A stretch of 45,569 nucleotides of DNA from Flavobacteriales bacterium TMED191 (lineage in GTDB: Bacteria; Bacteroidota; Bacteroidia; Flavobacteriales; TMED113). Position 1 is the first letter of the stretch. The number at the start of each line of letters is the position of its first letter. The notes below the pieces were generated by a model. The model was not told the origin of the DNA. It worked only from the letters and a program-made list of their open reading frames with translations, and searched no databases. The DNA is taken from assembly GCA_002171975.2 (NCBI GenBank), contig NHIO02000052.1:1-45569 (forward strand). The letters are read 5' to 3'. This document shows positions 33,734 to 43,914 of this stretch, one piece after another. The position numbers were made by a program, and so were the translations under genes.

Positions 33734-34963
33734 ATGAAAAAATTTGATATTCCTTTAAACTACTCTGCCAATATCATAGATGCTATAAGAAAAATAAGAG
33801 AAAAGTACGATCCTAGAAAAAAAGATCTTTCACCTAGTATTATTCAATTTGACAAAATTAACTTTTACATTGGAAGACATTTTGGTTTTTGTTATGGCGT
33901 AAAAAATGCTATAGAAATTTGCTATAATGCAATTAAGAATCATCCAAATAAAAAAATTTACTTATTGAGTGAAATGATACATAATCAATTAGTAAATCAG
34001 GATTTACAAGAAAATGGAATTTCTTTTATAATGGATACCAAAGGACAACAATTAATTAATTGGAATAAAATATCTAATAAAGATATTGTTATTATACCTG
34101 CATTTGGAACAAGTTTAGAAATATTGCAAATTCTTGAAGAAAAAAAAATTAATACAGAAAAATTTGATACAACATGTCCTTTTGTTTCAAAAGTTTGGAA
34201 TAGATCCAAAGAAATTGCTCAACAAGGCTTTACTACTATAATACATGGAAAAGCGAACCATGAAGAAACACGATCCACATTCTCAAGAGCAAAGAAATAT
34301 GGACCTGCCATAATTGTTGAAAAAATGGAAGACGTGCACACTCTATGTGAAGTAATTCGAAATAACGATAGTAATAAAAAAAAGTTATTTAAAAATAAAA
34401 CATCGGCTGATTTTAATTTTACTACGGATTTAAAAAAAGTAGGAATTGTAAATCAAACAACAATGTTGGCATCAGAAACAAAAACCATTATTGAATTAAT
34501 TACAAAAACATTTCAAAAAATTCATCAAAAAGAGGACGTACAAGAATATATTGCAAATACTAGAGACACATTATGTTATGCTACAAATGAAAACCAAGAA
34601 AGCACAATAGAATTACTAAAACATAATGTAGATATTGCAGTAATAGTTGGTGGATATAATAGCTCAAACACATCCCATTTGGCTGAACTAGCTGCTGAAA
34701 AGACTCAAACATTTTTCATAAATTCTGCCGAAAAAATATTTTCAAATAACAGTATAAAACATTTTGATATTTACACGAAAAAAGAAATTATTACAACAAA
34801 TTTTCTTCCGAAAAAAACATGTAACATTATACTAACAAGTGGTGCATCTTGCCCGGACGTTATTATTGAAAAAGTAATGATAAAAATTAGTCAGCTTATG
34901 ACAAACAAGATAAATTCTAATGAAGTGATAGAAATGTTTGAAAAAAAATATAAAACAATTTAA
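33734..34963 (+). CDS. ispH: 4-hydroxy-3-methylbut-2-enyl diphosphate reductase, long form
   Basis: A 409-residue [4Fe-4S] reductase for the last step of the MEP isoprenoid pathway, yielding IPP and DMAPP. Cluster cysteines are C53 (FGFCYGV), C148 (DTTCPFV) and C281 (DTLCYATNENQ). The E-T motif (HEETR) and TSGASCPD are present. It is the long type with an N-terminal extension of about 45 residues and insertions, resembling cyanobacterial and plant IspH rather than the roughly 285-residue form of many Bacteroidetes. It is a single gene divergent from rpsA and ends 4 nt from the convergent icmF. Confidence 0.93.
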   Translation: MKKFDIPLNYSANIIDAIRKIREKYDPRKKDLSPSIIQFDKINFYIGRHFGFCYGVKNAIEICYNAIKNHPNKKIYLLSEMIHNQLVNQDLQENGISFIMDTKGQQLINWNKISNKDIVIIPAFGTSLEILQILEEKKINTEKFDTTCPFVSKVWNRSKEIAQQGFTTIIHGKANHEETRSTFSRAKKYGPAIIVEKMEDVHTLCEVIRNNDSNKKKLFKNKTSADFNFTTDLKKVGIVNQTTMLASETKTIIELITKTFQKIHQKEDVQEYIANTRDTLCYATNENQESTIELLKHNVDIAVIVGGYNSSNTSHLAELAAEKTQTFFINSAEKIFSNNSIKHFDIYTKKEIITTNFLPKKTCNIILTSGASCPDVIIEKVMIKISQLMTNKINSNEVIEMFEKKYKTI

Positions 34964-34967
34964 TCAT

Positions 34968-37900
34968 TTACATATTCCTTCTATACTCACCCCCTAATTT
35001 AAATAATCTTTCTGTAATTTGACCTAATGATTTTGTGTGAGAAATTGCCATAATACTTTCAAATATATTTCCATCTTTTTCAATACATTCTTCTAATAGA
35101 CGTACTGAATCATTTAATGATTTTTTATGATTTGCTTTAAATAATTTAATTCCTTTAATTTGATTATTTTTTTCTTTAGAAGTAGATCTTATAATTTGTT
35201 TTGGCTTAATTGTAGGAGAACCATCTGAACCTAAAAATGTATTAACACCTATTATAGGATAATCACCAGTATGTTTTTTTGTTTCATAATAAATAGACTC
35301 CTCCTGTATCTTACCTCTTTGATACATTCTTTCCATTGCTCCAAGCACAGAACCTCTTTCAGTTAGTCTATCAAACTCTACTAAAACTGCTTCTTCAACC
35401 AAATTGGTTAATTCTTCAATTATGAAAGAACCTTGTAATGGATTTTGATTTTTTGCTAAGCCAAGCTCCTTATTAATAATTAATTGAATTGCAACTGCCC
35501 TTCTGACAGATTCTTCAGTGGGGGTTGTAATAGCTTCATCATAAGCGTTAGTGTGTAAAGAATTACAATTGTCATAAATTGCATATAATGCTTGTAAAGT
35601 TGTCCTTATATCATTAAATGAAATTTCTTGTGCATGCAATGAACGACCAGATGTTTGAATATGATATTTCAATTTTTGAGCTCTTTCATTTGCACCATAA
35701 TTTAATTTCATTGCTTTTGACCATATTCTTCTTGCAACTCTACCAATCACAGCATATTCAGGATCAATACCATTAGAAAAGAAAAACGATAAATTAGGTG
35801 CAAAATCATTAATAGACATACCACGACTTAAGTAATACTCAACATAAGTAAATCCATTAGCAAGTGTAAATGCAAGCTGAGTAATTGGGTTAGCACCAGC
35901 TTCTGCTATGTGATATCCTGAAATTGAAACAGAGTAAAAATTTCTAACTTTATTTTTAATAAAAAAATCTTGTATATCTGCCATCATTCTTAATGCAAAA
36001 TGAGTTGAAAAAATACATGTATTTTGTGCTTGATCTTCTTTTAAAATATCAGCTTGAACTGTCCCTCTAACAAGAGAGAGAGTTTTCTTTTTGATATTTT
36101 CGTATATTTTTTTTTCTAGCACATCTAAACCTGAAACACCTAATAGATACAGGCCTAAACCATTATGGCCTCTTGGTAAATTACTATTATATTTTGGGCG
36201 AACTCTATCCTTATATATCTTATTAATTTTTTTTTCTACATCTAACTCAAGGTTGTTTTCTTTAATATATAATTCACATTGCTGATCAATTGCGGCATTG
36301 AGAAAAAATGCTAATACCATTGGAGCAGGTCCATTAATTGTCATAGAAACTGAAGTAGATGGTGCACATAAATTAAAACCGGAGTAAAGTTTTTTTGCGT
36401 CATCAATTGATGCAACAGAAACTCCAGCATTACCAATTTTACCATAAATATCAGGTCGCTTATGCGGATCCCTTCCATACAAAGTAACAGAGTCAAATGC
36501 AGTAGACAATCGAATACTTGACATATCTTGACTTAAATAATGAAACCTATGATTAGTTCTCTCGGGTGAACCTTCACCAGCAAACATTCGAGTTGGATCT
36601 TCACCTTCCCTTTTAAAAGGATAAATACCTGCAGTATAAGGAAACTCTCCAGGAAAATTTTCCTGTTTAATCCAGATTAACAAATCCTTCCATGAAGATA
36701 TTCTAGGGACAGAAACTAAGGGGATTTTCAATCCAGACAAAGATTTAGTATAATTTTGAACTTCAATTTCTTTATCTCTTACTCTAAATTTAAAAACAGA
36801 TTTTTTATATTTTTTTATTTTTTCATCAAATGTTTTCAAAAGTTTTAAATCATCTTTTGAAAAATCAGATGATAATTCAGAGATCTTTTCTTGTAAGTAT
36901 TTTTTTGTATTTGAGTTATCCAAAATAGAAATACTCTTCAAAAGAGAATGAATTAAGTCAGCAATTTTTGACGAATTATCTACCTCATTATTATAATTTC
37001 TAATTGAATCTGATATTTCAGATAAGTACCTGATTCTTTTAGGAGGAATTAACTGATCCTTATTATTAGAAATAATTAAACTAGGAGATATACTATTAAA
37101 ATAATCAGCTTTTTTCTTAAGTTTTTTCAAGAGATCATAATAAAATTGATTTAATCCATTGTTATTAAATTCAGATGCAACCGTACCATAAACTGGCATT
37201 GAATCAACAGATTTTTCAAAAAGAAGATGATTTCTTTGATATTGTTTTTTAACATCCTTTAATGCATCTAATGCTCCTAACTTATCAAATTTATTTAGAA
37301 CAACAAAATCTGCAAAATCTAACATATCTATTTTCTCCAGTTGAGTAGGTGCTCCAAATTCTGGAGTCATAACGTATAATGAAAGGTCTGAGTAATCAAC
37401 AATTTCAATATCTGACTGACCAATACCAGAAGTTTCTAAAATAATTAAGTCAAAATTTGCAGATTTCATCACTGACAATGTATCAGATATACTTTTTGAT
37501 AGTGATAAATTAGACTTTCTTGTTGCCATAGATCTCATATAAACTCTATTATCATAGACAGAATTCATTCTTATTCTATCACCAAGTAATGCTCCACCTG
37601 TTTTTTTCTTAGATGGATCTACACATACTATCCCAATAGAAATATCATTAAAATCATTTAGCATTCTCCTAATTATTTCGTCAACAAACGATGACTTACC
37701 TGCTCCTCCAGTACCTGTAACACCAACTACAAAAGAACTTGATGAGTTGGATTCGTTTTTAAAAAATGAAGTAATATCACTTTTTAATTTAAAAGAGTTT
37801 TCAAATAATGAAATAGATCGAGCAACAGATTTTGAATCGCGATTTCTAATATCAATTTTATTAGGCAGAAAATTATTTTTATTAATTGGGAAATCTGACT

Positions 37901-38324
37901 TTTTAACCAGATCATTAATCATACCTTGTAAGCCCATTTTTCTACCATCATCAGGATGATAAATTCTCGCAATACCATAATCATGCAGTTCTTGAATTTC
38001 TTCAGGCAATATTGTACCCCCTCCGCCTCCAAAAATTTTAATATGACTCGATTTTTTCAGACTAAGTAAATCAAACATATACTTAAAATACTCCATATGT
38101 CCGCCTTGATAAGAAGTAATTGCAATAGAGTTTGCATCCTCTTGTATTGCACAATTAACAACTTCTTCAACACTTCTATCATGCCCTAAATGAATCACTT
38201 CACAACCAGTTGATTGTAAAATTCTTCGCATAATATTAATAGAAGCATCGTGACCATCAAAAAGAGAAGCTGCAGTAATAATTCTTATTTTATTTTTTGG
38301 CGTATATTTTTTAGGTAGGTTCAT
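34968..38324 (-). CDS. icmF: IcmF-type fused acyl-CoA mutase (B12 domain, G-protein chaperone, mutase)
   Basis: A 1118-residue fusion in IcmF order. The B12-binding domain is at about residues 10-140 (DGHDASIN with the cobalt-ligating H25), then a MeaB-like GTPase at about 198-410 (Walker [10 protein letters not shown] at 203-211, NKFDK base motif), a helical linker, and the methylmalonyl-CoA-mutase-type TIM barrel from about 560 to the end ([20 protein letters not shown]). IcmF enzymes interconvert isobutyryl- and n-butyryl-CoA, some also pivalyl- or isovaleryl-CoA; the substrate here is not settled. The GTPase loads and protects the cobalamin. Its ATG overlaps the valS stop region by 14 nt, so it is co-transcribed with valS. 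It requires adenosylcobalamin. Confidence 0.93.
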   Translation of the reverse strand: MNLPKKYTPKNKIRIITAASLFDGHDASINIMRRILQSTGCEVIHLGHDRSVEEVVNCAIQEDANSIAITSYQGGHMEYFKYMFDLLSLKKSSHIKIFGGGGGTILPEEIQELHDYGIARIYHPDDGRKMGLQGMINDLVKKSDFPINKNNFLPNKIDIRNRDSKSVARSISLFENSFKLKSDITSFFKNESNSSSSFVVGVTGTGGAGKSSFVDEIIRRMLNDFNDISIGIVCVDPSKKKTGGALLGDRIRMNSVYDNRVYMRSMATRKSNLSLSKSISDTLSVMKSANFDLIILETSGIGQSDIEIVDYSDLSLYVMTPEFGAPTQLEKIDMLDFADFVVLNKFDKLGALDALKDVKKQYQRNHLLFEKSVDSMPVYGTVASEFNNNGLNQFYYDLLKKLKKKADYFNSISPSLIISNNKDQLIPPKRIRYLSEISDSIRNYNNEVDNSSKIADLIHSLLKSISILDNSNTKKYLQEKISELSSDFSKDDLKLLKTFDEKIKKYKKSVFKFRVRDKEIEVQNYTKSLSGLKIPLVSVPRISSWKDLLIWIKQENFPGEFPYTAGIYPFKREGEDPTRMFAGEGSPERTNHRFHYLSQDMSSIRLSTAFDSVTLYGRDPHKRPDIYGKIGNAGVSVASIDDAKKLYSGFNLCAPSTSVSMTINGPAPMVLAFFLNAAIDQQCELYIKENNLELDVEKKINKIYKDRVRPKYNSNLPRGHNGLGLYLLGVSGLDVLEKKIYENIKKKTLSLVRGTVQADILKEDQAQNTCIFSTHFALRMMADIQDFFIKNKVRNFYSVSISGYHIAEAGANPITQLAFTLANGFTYVEYYLSRGMSINDFAPNLSFFFSNGIDPEYAVIGRVARRIWSKAMKLNYGANERAQKLKYHIQTSGRSLHAQEISFNDIRTTLQALYAIYDNCNSLHTNAYDEAITTPTEESVRRAVAIQLIINKELGLAKNQNPLQGSFIIEELTNLVEEAVLVEFDRLTERGSVLGAMERMYQRGKIQEESIYYETKKHTGDYPIIGVNTFLGSDGSPTIKPKQIIRSTSKEKNNQIKGIKLFKANHKKSLNDSVRLLEECIEKDGNIFESIMAISHTKSLGQITERLFKLGGEYRRNM

Positions 38325-40932
38325 TAAATGAGTTTAATTGTTCTTGTAGTGATTTTAACTTATTAACAGTGTCATTCTTTTTTTTCAACTCTATTTCAAT
38401 AACTTTTTTCGGAGCATTCTTAACAAAATTTTCATTTGAAAGTTTTTTATCAATAGAATTTAAAAATCCGTTTAAATAAGTGATTTTTTCATTAATCTTT
38501 ATTATTTCATTTTTAGAATCAATTTTGAATACAATAGGAATGTAATACTTATTAACATCTACTAAAAAAGGAAATAAATTGTCCGAATTATTAGATAATA
38601 ATTTTACTTGATTTAAATTACACATCTTTTTTAAAACTTCGGACAAAGGAACAGAATTTGATGCTTCATAAATAAGGTCCAATGATTGTTTAAAAGGAAT
38701 GTTTTTTTCTTTTCTGATTTTTCTAATTTCAGCTACCACTTTAAATAAATGATCAAATTCTAATAACATGTTTTCATCAATAGAATCTGAATTTAATTCA
38801 GGCCATCTAGCAAAAGAAATAGATTGACCTTTTTTTCTTTGTTGTAAACTTTGCCAAATTTCCTCAGTCACAAAAGGCATAAAGGGATGCAGACAAGTTA
38901 ATAAAGTACTAAAAAACTCAATTGTTTGTTCTTTTGTAGAAGAAGAAATATTTTTATCAAAAGGTTTAATAAGTTCTAAATAACTACTGCAAAAATCGTC
39001 CCAGATTAACTTATATAATGTCATAAGACAGTCTGAAATTCTGAATTCTAAAAACAACCTATCTAGTTTTTTCAATTCTAATCTAAGTTTGTGACTAAAC
39101 CATCTAATTGCTGATTTTTCAATTACATTACAATCAGAGTCACTAACACTCCATGAATCAACTAGCCGAAATGCATTCCAAATCTTATTAGAGAAATTTC
39201 TGCCTTGCTCACATAAACTTTCGTCAAAAAGTAAATCATTTCCAGCAGGAGACGCAAATAACATAGCTGTTCTAACACCGTCCGCTCCATATAAGTCAAT
39301 TAGTTGAATGGGATCAGGAGAATTTCCTAAAGATTTTGACATTTTTCTTCTTTTTTTGTCTCTCACAATGCCCGTAAAATACACATTTTTAAAAGGTGCA
39401 ATATTCTCGAATTCATATCCAGCCATAATCATTCTTGCAACCCAAAAAAACAAAATATCAGGTCCTGTTACCAAATCATCAGTAGCATAATAATACTTAA
39501 AATCTGGATTATCTGGATTCCTAATGCCATCGAATACACTCAAAGGCCAAAGCCAAGAAGAAAACCAAGTATCTAATACATCTTCATCCTGTCTTAGATC
39601 AGATAATTTTAAATTATAATTATTTGATTTCTCTTGCGCAATTGATAGTGCCATTGATTTATTTTCAGCAACTACATAATCAGAATCATTATAATAATAC
39701 ACCGGTATTTGATGGCCCCACCAAAGCTGTCTTGACAAACACCAATCTCTAATATTTTCCATCCAATACTTGTAAGTACTTATTGTTTTTTTAGGATAAA
39801 AATTAACAGACTGATTCAAAACACTTTGTAATGCAGGTTTAGCTAAATTTCCCATCTTCATAAACCATTGAGTAGAAATTCTTGGCTCTATAACAACATC
39901 TGTTCTTTCAGAAAAACCAACTTTATTCTTAATAGATTCAACTTTATTTAACTGTCCAACTTTATCAATTGCTTGTATAATTTTTTTTCTTACAACAAAT
40001 CTATCTTCTCCAATATATAATTGACCATTTTTATGAATTAACCCATCTTCGTCAATAACTGAAATAATTTCTAAATTATTTTTTTTACCAATTAAATAAT
40101 CATTAATATCATGAGCAGGTGTAACCTTTAAAGCACCGGTCCCAAATTCCGAATCTATATAATCATCAGTTATAATGGGTATCTCCCTATTAATAAGTGG
40201 AACAAAAACTTTTTTGCCTATAATTTTTTTATATCTTTTATCACTAGGATTTACACAAATAGCAGTGTCTCCCAAAATGGTTTCTGGCCTTGTAGTAGCT
40301 ACCGTAATTACAGAGTTAGAATCAAGAATTTTATAATCCACATAGTACAGATTAGAGTTTTGTTCTTTATAAATCACCTCTTCATCTGAAATCGCTGTTT
40401 TAGCCTTAGGATCCCAATTAATCATTTTGTCTCCTCTATAAATTAAGCCCTTATTATATAGTCTAACAAATGTTTTAATCACAGACTCTGACATATCATC
40501 ATCCATAGTGAATTTCAGTCTACTCCAATCACAAGAAACACCTAACCGTTTTAACTGCTGTAAAATAATCCCACCATGTTTATTTGTCCATTGCCAAGCA
40601 TGTTTTAAGAATTACTCTCTTGATAAATTACTTTTATCAACCCCATCATCTTTTAATTTATTTAAAACCTTTGCTTCAGTTGCAATTGATGCATGATCAG
40701 TTCCTGGAACCCAGCAAGCATTAAAACCTAATAATCTAGCTCTTCTAATTAAAACATCTTGGATAGTATTATTTAGCATATGTCCCATATGTAAAACACC
40801 TGTTACATTTGGTGGAGGAATCAAAATAGTATAAGGTTTTTTATTATTGGGTTCTGAGTGAAAAAGATTATTCTCCATCCAATAGTTATACCATTTTAAC
40901 TCTATGTCTTTCGGATTATATTTAGACTCCAT
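38311..40932 (-). pseudogene. valS: valyl-tRNA synthetase, interrupted by one in-frame TAA at codon 107
   Basis: The frame from ATG 40932 to the TAA at 38311 encodes a complete ValRS of 873 codons apart from one stop. Codons 1-106 hold the HIGH-type motif ([15 protein letters not shown]) and [11 protein letters not shown]; codon 107 is TAA; then, without change of frame, the conserved FLKHAWQWTNKHGG block continues through editing domain, KMSKS (RRKMSKSLGNS), anticodon domain and C-terminal coiled coil. Homologues have Glu at the stop, so a single GAA to TAA change explains it. Restart at Met 40506 would lack the HIGH motif. The enzyme is essential, so a sequencing or strain-level error, or a rare mutant, is more likely than a true loss. 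Codon bias and sequence are otherwise normal. Confidence 0.9.
40612..40614 (-). other. premature TAA in valS (expected Glu codon)
   Basis: The minus strand reads GAG TAA TTC where homologous ValRS proteins have Arg-Glu-Glu-Phe. The base after the stop is T (TAAT), a strong stop context. TAA is also the ordinary stop of most genes in the window, so recoding is unlikely. Confidence 0.9.
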
Positions 40933-41007
40933 AAATTTTTAAATAAAAAAACACAATTTACATATTTTTTACTAGATATGATTAGTATTGAATTCGTTGA
41001 TTTTTAA

Positions 41008-41039
41008 TTTGTAAAATTTAAGATAAAAATATAGCTTTG
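41008..41039 (+). promoter_or_regulatory. promoter of the DUF1573/aminotransferase operon
   Basis: TAGCTTTG (41032-41039) fits TAnnTTTG with TTTG (41008-41011) 20 nt upstream, the best-spaced pair in the window. The ATG at 41067 follows after a leader of roughly 20 nt. Confidence 0.75.
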
Positions 41040-41066
41040 TTAAATCCTTAACTTTACATTTTAATC

Positions 41067-41525
41067 ATGAAAAAAATATATTTTATTTTACTAATTGTAT
41101 TTACCTATAATCTAATTACAGCTCAGGAAGAACTAACAATTAATTATAATGCACCAATAATCTCATTTGAAACTGAATTAATTGACCTAGGTACATTCAT
41201 GCAATATGATGACCCAAGCTCAAAATGTGAATTCGTATTTACAAACACTGGTAAAGAGCCCTTGATTATATCAAAAGCTAAGGGGTCTTGTGGATGCACA
41301 GTTCCAAACTGGCCAAAAGAACCTATTATGTCTGGAGAATCAGGTGTAATTCAAGTAAACTATGATGAAAAAAGAATTGGTTCATTTAATAAAAGTATTA
41401 CTATTACTTCAAATGCAAAAAACTCACCGCAAATTATCAAAGTCAAAGGAAAAATCTTAGCAACAGAAAAGAAAAATACCCAACCTATAAAAAAACAATC
41501 TAATTTAGCTCCAATAGCAAAATAA
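41067..41525 (+). CDS. DUF1573 domain-containing secreted protein
   Basis: A 152-residue exported protein. A signal peptide ends near ITAQ (residue 20). The DUF1573 domain has the typical FETELIDLGTF, FVFTNTGKEPLIISKAKGSCGCTVP (shown in part) and SITITSNAKNSP-like strands. It is an Ig-like fold common in Bacteroidetes periplasmic or surface proteins, with no known activity. It ends in a basic, Gln/Lys-rich tail. The aminotransferase gene follows after 11 nt. Confidence 0.88.
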   Translation: MKKIYFILLIVFTYNLITAQEELTINYNAPIISFETELIDLGTFMQYDDPSSKCEFVFTNTGKEPLIISKAKGSCGCTVPNWPKEPIMSGESGVIQVNYDEKRIGSFNKSITITSNAKNSPQIIKVKGKILATEKKNTQPIKKQSNLAPIAK

Positions 41526-41536
41526 CTTGTAATATT

Positions 41537-42727
41537 ATGCCAAAGATTTCACAAAAAGGCAAACAAATGCCTGAATCTCCAATACGTAAACTTGTTCCGT
41601 TTGCTGAAAAAGCAAAAAAATCAGGTAAAGAAGTCTTACACCTAAATATTGGACAGCCAGATGTATTACCGCCAATAAATGTGATGCAAAAAATCAATAA
41701 CTTTGATATTAAATCATTAACATATAGCCACTCAGCAGGAATAGAAGATTATCGTAAAAAGTTAGCAAGATATTACCAGAAAATCGAACCAAAAATTTCG
41801 TATAATGATATTTTAATTACAACTGGTGGCTCCGAAGCTCTTAATACAATTATAAACTGCATATGTGACCCTGAAGATGAAATTATAATTCCAGACCCCT
41901 ATTATGCAAATTACAATGGATTCACAAACTCATGCAATGTTAATATTGTACCAATCTTATGTGATATTAATAACAATTTTAAATTACCCAACACTAAGCA
42001 ATTTGAAGAAAAAATATCAAAAAAAACTAAAGCAATACTAATATGTAATCCTGGTAATCCCACTGGAGTACTATATTCAAAAAAGGAATTAAAGTCATTA
42101 GCAATGATTGTCAAAAAATATGATATTTTTCTCATTGCTGATGAAGTTTACAGAGAATTTATCTATGACAATCACTCTCATTATTCTGTATTAAAACTAA
42201 ACAGTATAAAAGACAACACAATTATTATTGACTCTGTTTCTAAAAGATACAGTATGTGTGGAGCAAGAATAGGAGCTATAATCTCAAAAAATAATCAAAT
42301 CATTAATACTGCATTAAAGTTTTCACAGGCCCGACTGAGTCCACCAACACTAGGACAATTAGCTGCTATGGAAGCCTTAAATACAGATAGTGATTATTTT
42401 GAAAAAGTAATTAAAGAGTATAGCATACGTAGAAACATACTAGTAAATGATATCAGACAAATTCCTGGTGTCACATGCCCATTACCAAAGGGTGCATTTT
42501 ATTGTATTGTAGAGCTACCTGTAAAAAATGCAGAAACATTTTGTCAATGGCTTCTTGAAAGCTTTCATATTGAAAATACGACAGTTATGTTAGCTCCTGC
42601 AAACGGTTTTTATAATAAAAAGAATTTGATTTATAATCAAGTGCGAATTGCATATGTTTTGGAAAGTGCAAAACTCAGAATTGCTGCTAATATCATTAAA
42701 AAAGGTCTACAAGAATATAGTGACTAA
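41537..42727 (+). CDS. class I PLP aminotransferase (aspartate/alanine type)
   Basis: A 396-residue fold-type I aminotransferase of the AspC/AAT family. GGSEALNTI (phosphate-binding turn), CNPGNPTGVLYS, ADEVYREF and the Schiff-base lysine in DSVSKRYSMCGARIG are conserved, and the C-terminal Arg for the substrate carboxylate lies in QVRIAYV. The exact amino acid cannot be told; similar genes are called pyridoxal phosphate-dependent aminotransferase in Flavobacteria. It overlaps the convergent NamZ gene by 4 nt. Confidence 0.9.
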   Translation: MPKISQKGKQMPESPIRKLVPFAEKAKKSGKEVLHLNIGQPDVLPPINVMQKINNFDIKSLTYSHSAGIEDYRKKLARYYQKIEPKISYNDILITTGGSEALNTIINCICDPEDEIIIPDPYYANYNGFTNSCNVNIVPILCDINNNFKLPNTKQFEEKISKKTKAILICNPGNPTGVLYSKKELKSLAMIVKKYDIFLIADEVYREFIYDNHSHYSVLKLNSIKDNTIIIDSVSKRYSMCGARIGAIISKNNQIINTALKFSQARLSPPTLGQLAAMEALNTDSDYFEKVIKEYSIRRNILVNDIRQIPGVTCPLPKGAFYCIVELPVKNAETFCQWLLESFHIENTTVMLAPANGFYNKKNLIYNQVRIAYVLESAKLRIAANIIKKGLQEYSD

Positions 42728-43881
42728 TTATATAATAAGTATTTTGACCTAATCAACTTGAATTCTTTAATATCTTCAGCCCAACTTTCACGAATATCAA
42801 TTATAGATACATTATTAATCAATTGCATTTGCAACTTATCATTTCCTGCTAGAGTATTAAAAAAAGAATTGAAAAATTCTGATTTTATATTCTTAGGAGC
42901 TAGTCTATAAGAATTAATTAAAAAATCTAAATTTATTTGATCTAATATCACATCATTATCTAAATAATAATTTCGCAAATCGAATCCAAAACATTTTTCA
43001 TTATTATATTTTGGGTTATTAGCACCAAAATTAGATCTTGGTATAAATTGATAGTTTGTGTCAAAAAAAGGGGCTCCATAAATTTGAAAAGGCTGATTAG
43101 TCCCTCTGCCAACACTAACAACTGTGCCTTCAAAAAAACATAATGATGGGTATAGTAAAATTGCAGACAAACTTCTTAAATTAGGTGACGGTGGAATCTC
43201 ATATTTTATTTTACTAGAACGATTATAATCAATGTTTTCCACAACCTCCATAGAACAAACTAAACTACCCTGCAACCATCCTTCTCCATTAATCATAAGA
43301 GAATACTCACCTATAGTCATTCCATATACAACCGGAACCTCATGCATACCCACAAAAGAAGCGAAGTTTTTATCTAAAAGCGGACCATCTACATAATTGG
43401 CATGAGGATTAGGTCGGTCTAAAACAATTAGGTTAACATCATTTTTAGCACAAGCTTCCATCACATAATGTAATGTAGATATATATGTATAAAAACGAAC
43501 TCCAACGTCTTGAAGATCAAATAAAATAACATCAATATCTTGTAAATAAATATCTTGAATTTCCTTATTCTTACCATATAAAGAAATAGTTGGAATACCA
43601 TTATATTCAGAATTTTCAACATACTCACCTGCATTAAAATTACCACCAAAACCATGTTCGGGAGAAAAAATATAGTTAATATCAATAGATAAACTTAACA
43701 AGGTATCAACTAAATGTGTTTTATTTAAAACTGATGAATGATTAACAACAAGACCTATATTTTTATTTTTTAATTTATTTATATAATTGTCAATATCATA
43801 AATTCCAGGCTTTTGAGCTAAAAGTAAATTAAAAACGCAACATAGTGAGTAGATAAAAAAAATGAATTTCTTTAATTTCAT
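42724..43881 (-). CDS. exo-beta-N-acetylmuramidase NamZ-type protein (DUF1343)
   Basis: A protein of about 385 residues with a signal peptide (about 1-22, ending LLLAQ). The DUF1343 fold is clear: KNKNIGLVVNHSSV, INYIFSPEHGFGG, IPTISLYG, DVILFDLQDVGVRFYTYIST and LDRPNPH. Characterised NamZ removes terminal N-acetylmuramic acid from peptidoglycan chains, so this protein may act in cell-wall recycling with the N-acetylglucosamine-kinase-like protein. I start at ATG 43881 because the signal peptide fits; the frame is open to a TTG at 43911. A class-C beta-lactamase-like partner often found with it is absent here. Confidence 0.88.
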   Translation of the reverse strand: MKLKKFIFFIYSLCCVFNLLLAQKPGIYDIDNYINKLKNKNIGLVVNHSSVLNKTHLVDTLLSLSIDINYIFSPEHGFGGNFNAGEYVENSEYNGIPTISLYGKNKEIQDIYLQDIDVILFDLQDVGVRFYTYISTLHYVMEACAKNDVNLIVLDRPNPHANYVDGPLLDKNFASFVGMHEVPVVYGMTIGEYSLMINGEGWLQGSLVCSMEVVENIDYNRSSKIKYEIPPSPNLRSLSAILLYPSLCFFEGTVVSVGRGTNQPFQIYGAPFFDTNYQFIPRSNFGANNPKYNNEKCFGFDLRNYYLDNDVILDQINLDFLINSYRLAPKNIKSEFFNSFFNTLAGNDKLQMQLINNVSIIDIRESWAEDIKEFKLIRSKYLLYN

Positions 43882-43888
43882 ATATTTG
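43881..43888 (+). promoter_or_regulatory. promoter box for the permease gene
   Basis: TATATTTG fits TAnnTTTG exactly. It starts on the last base of the CAT that is the start codon of the divergent namZ gene, and precedes the TTG start at 43915 by 27 nt. No -33 TTG was found. Confidence 0.5.
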
Positions 43889-43914
43889 AATTTAATAATT
43901 TTATATCTCAAAAA

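Noticed and set aside
40612..40614. Reassigned TAA codon as an explanation of the valS stop
   Set aside because: TAA ends most genes in this window at homology-supported positions, so it is a normal stop codon here.
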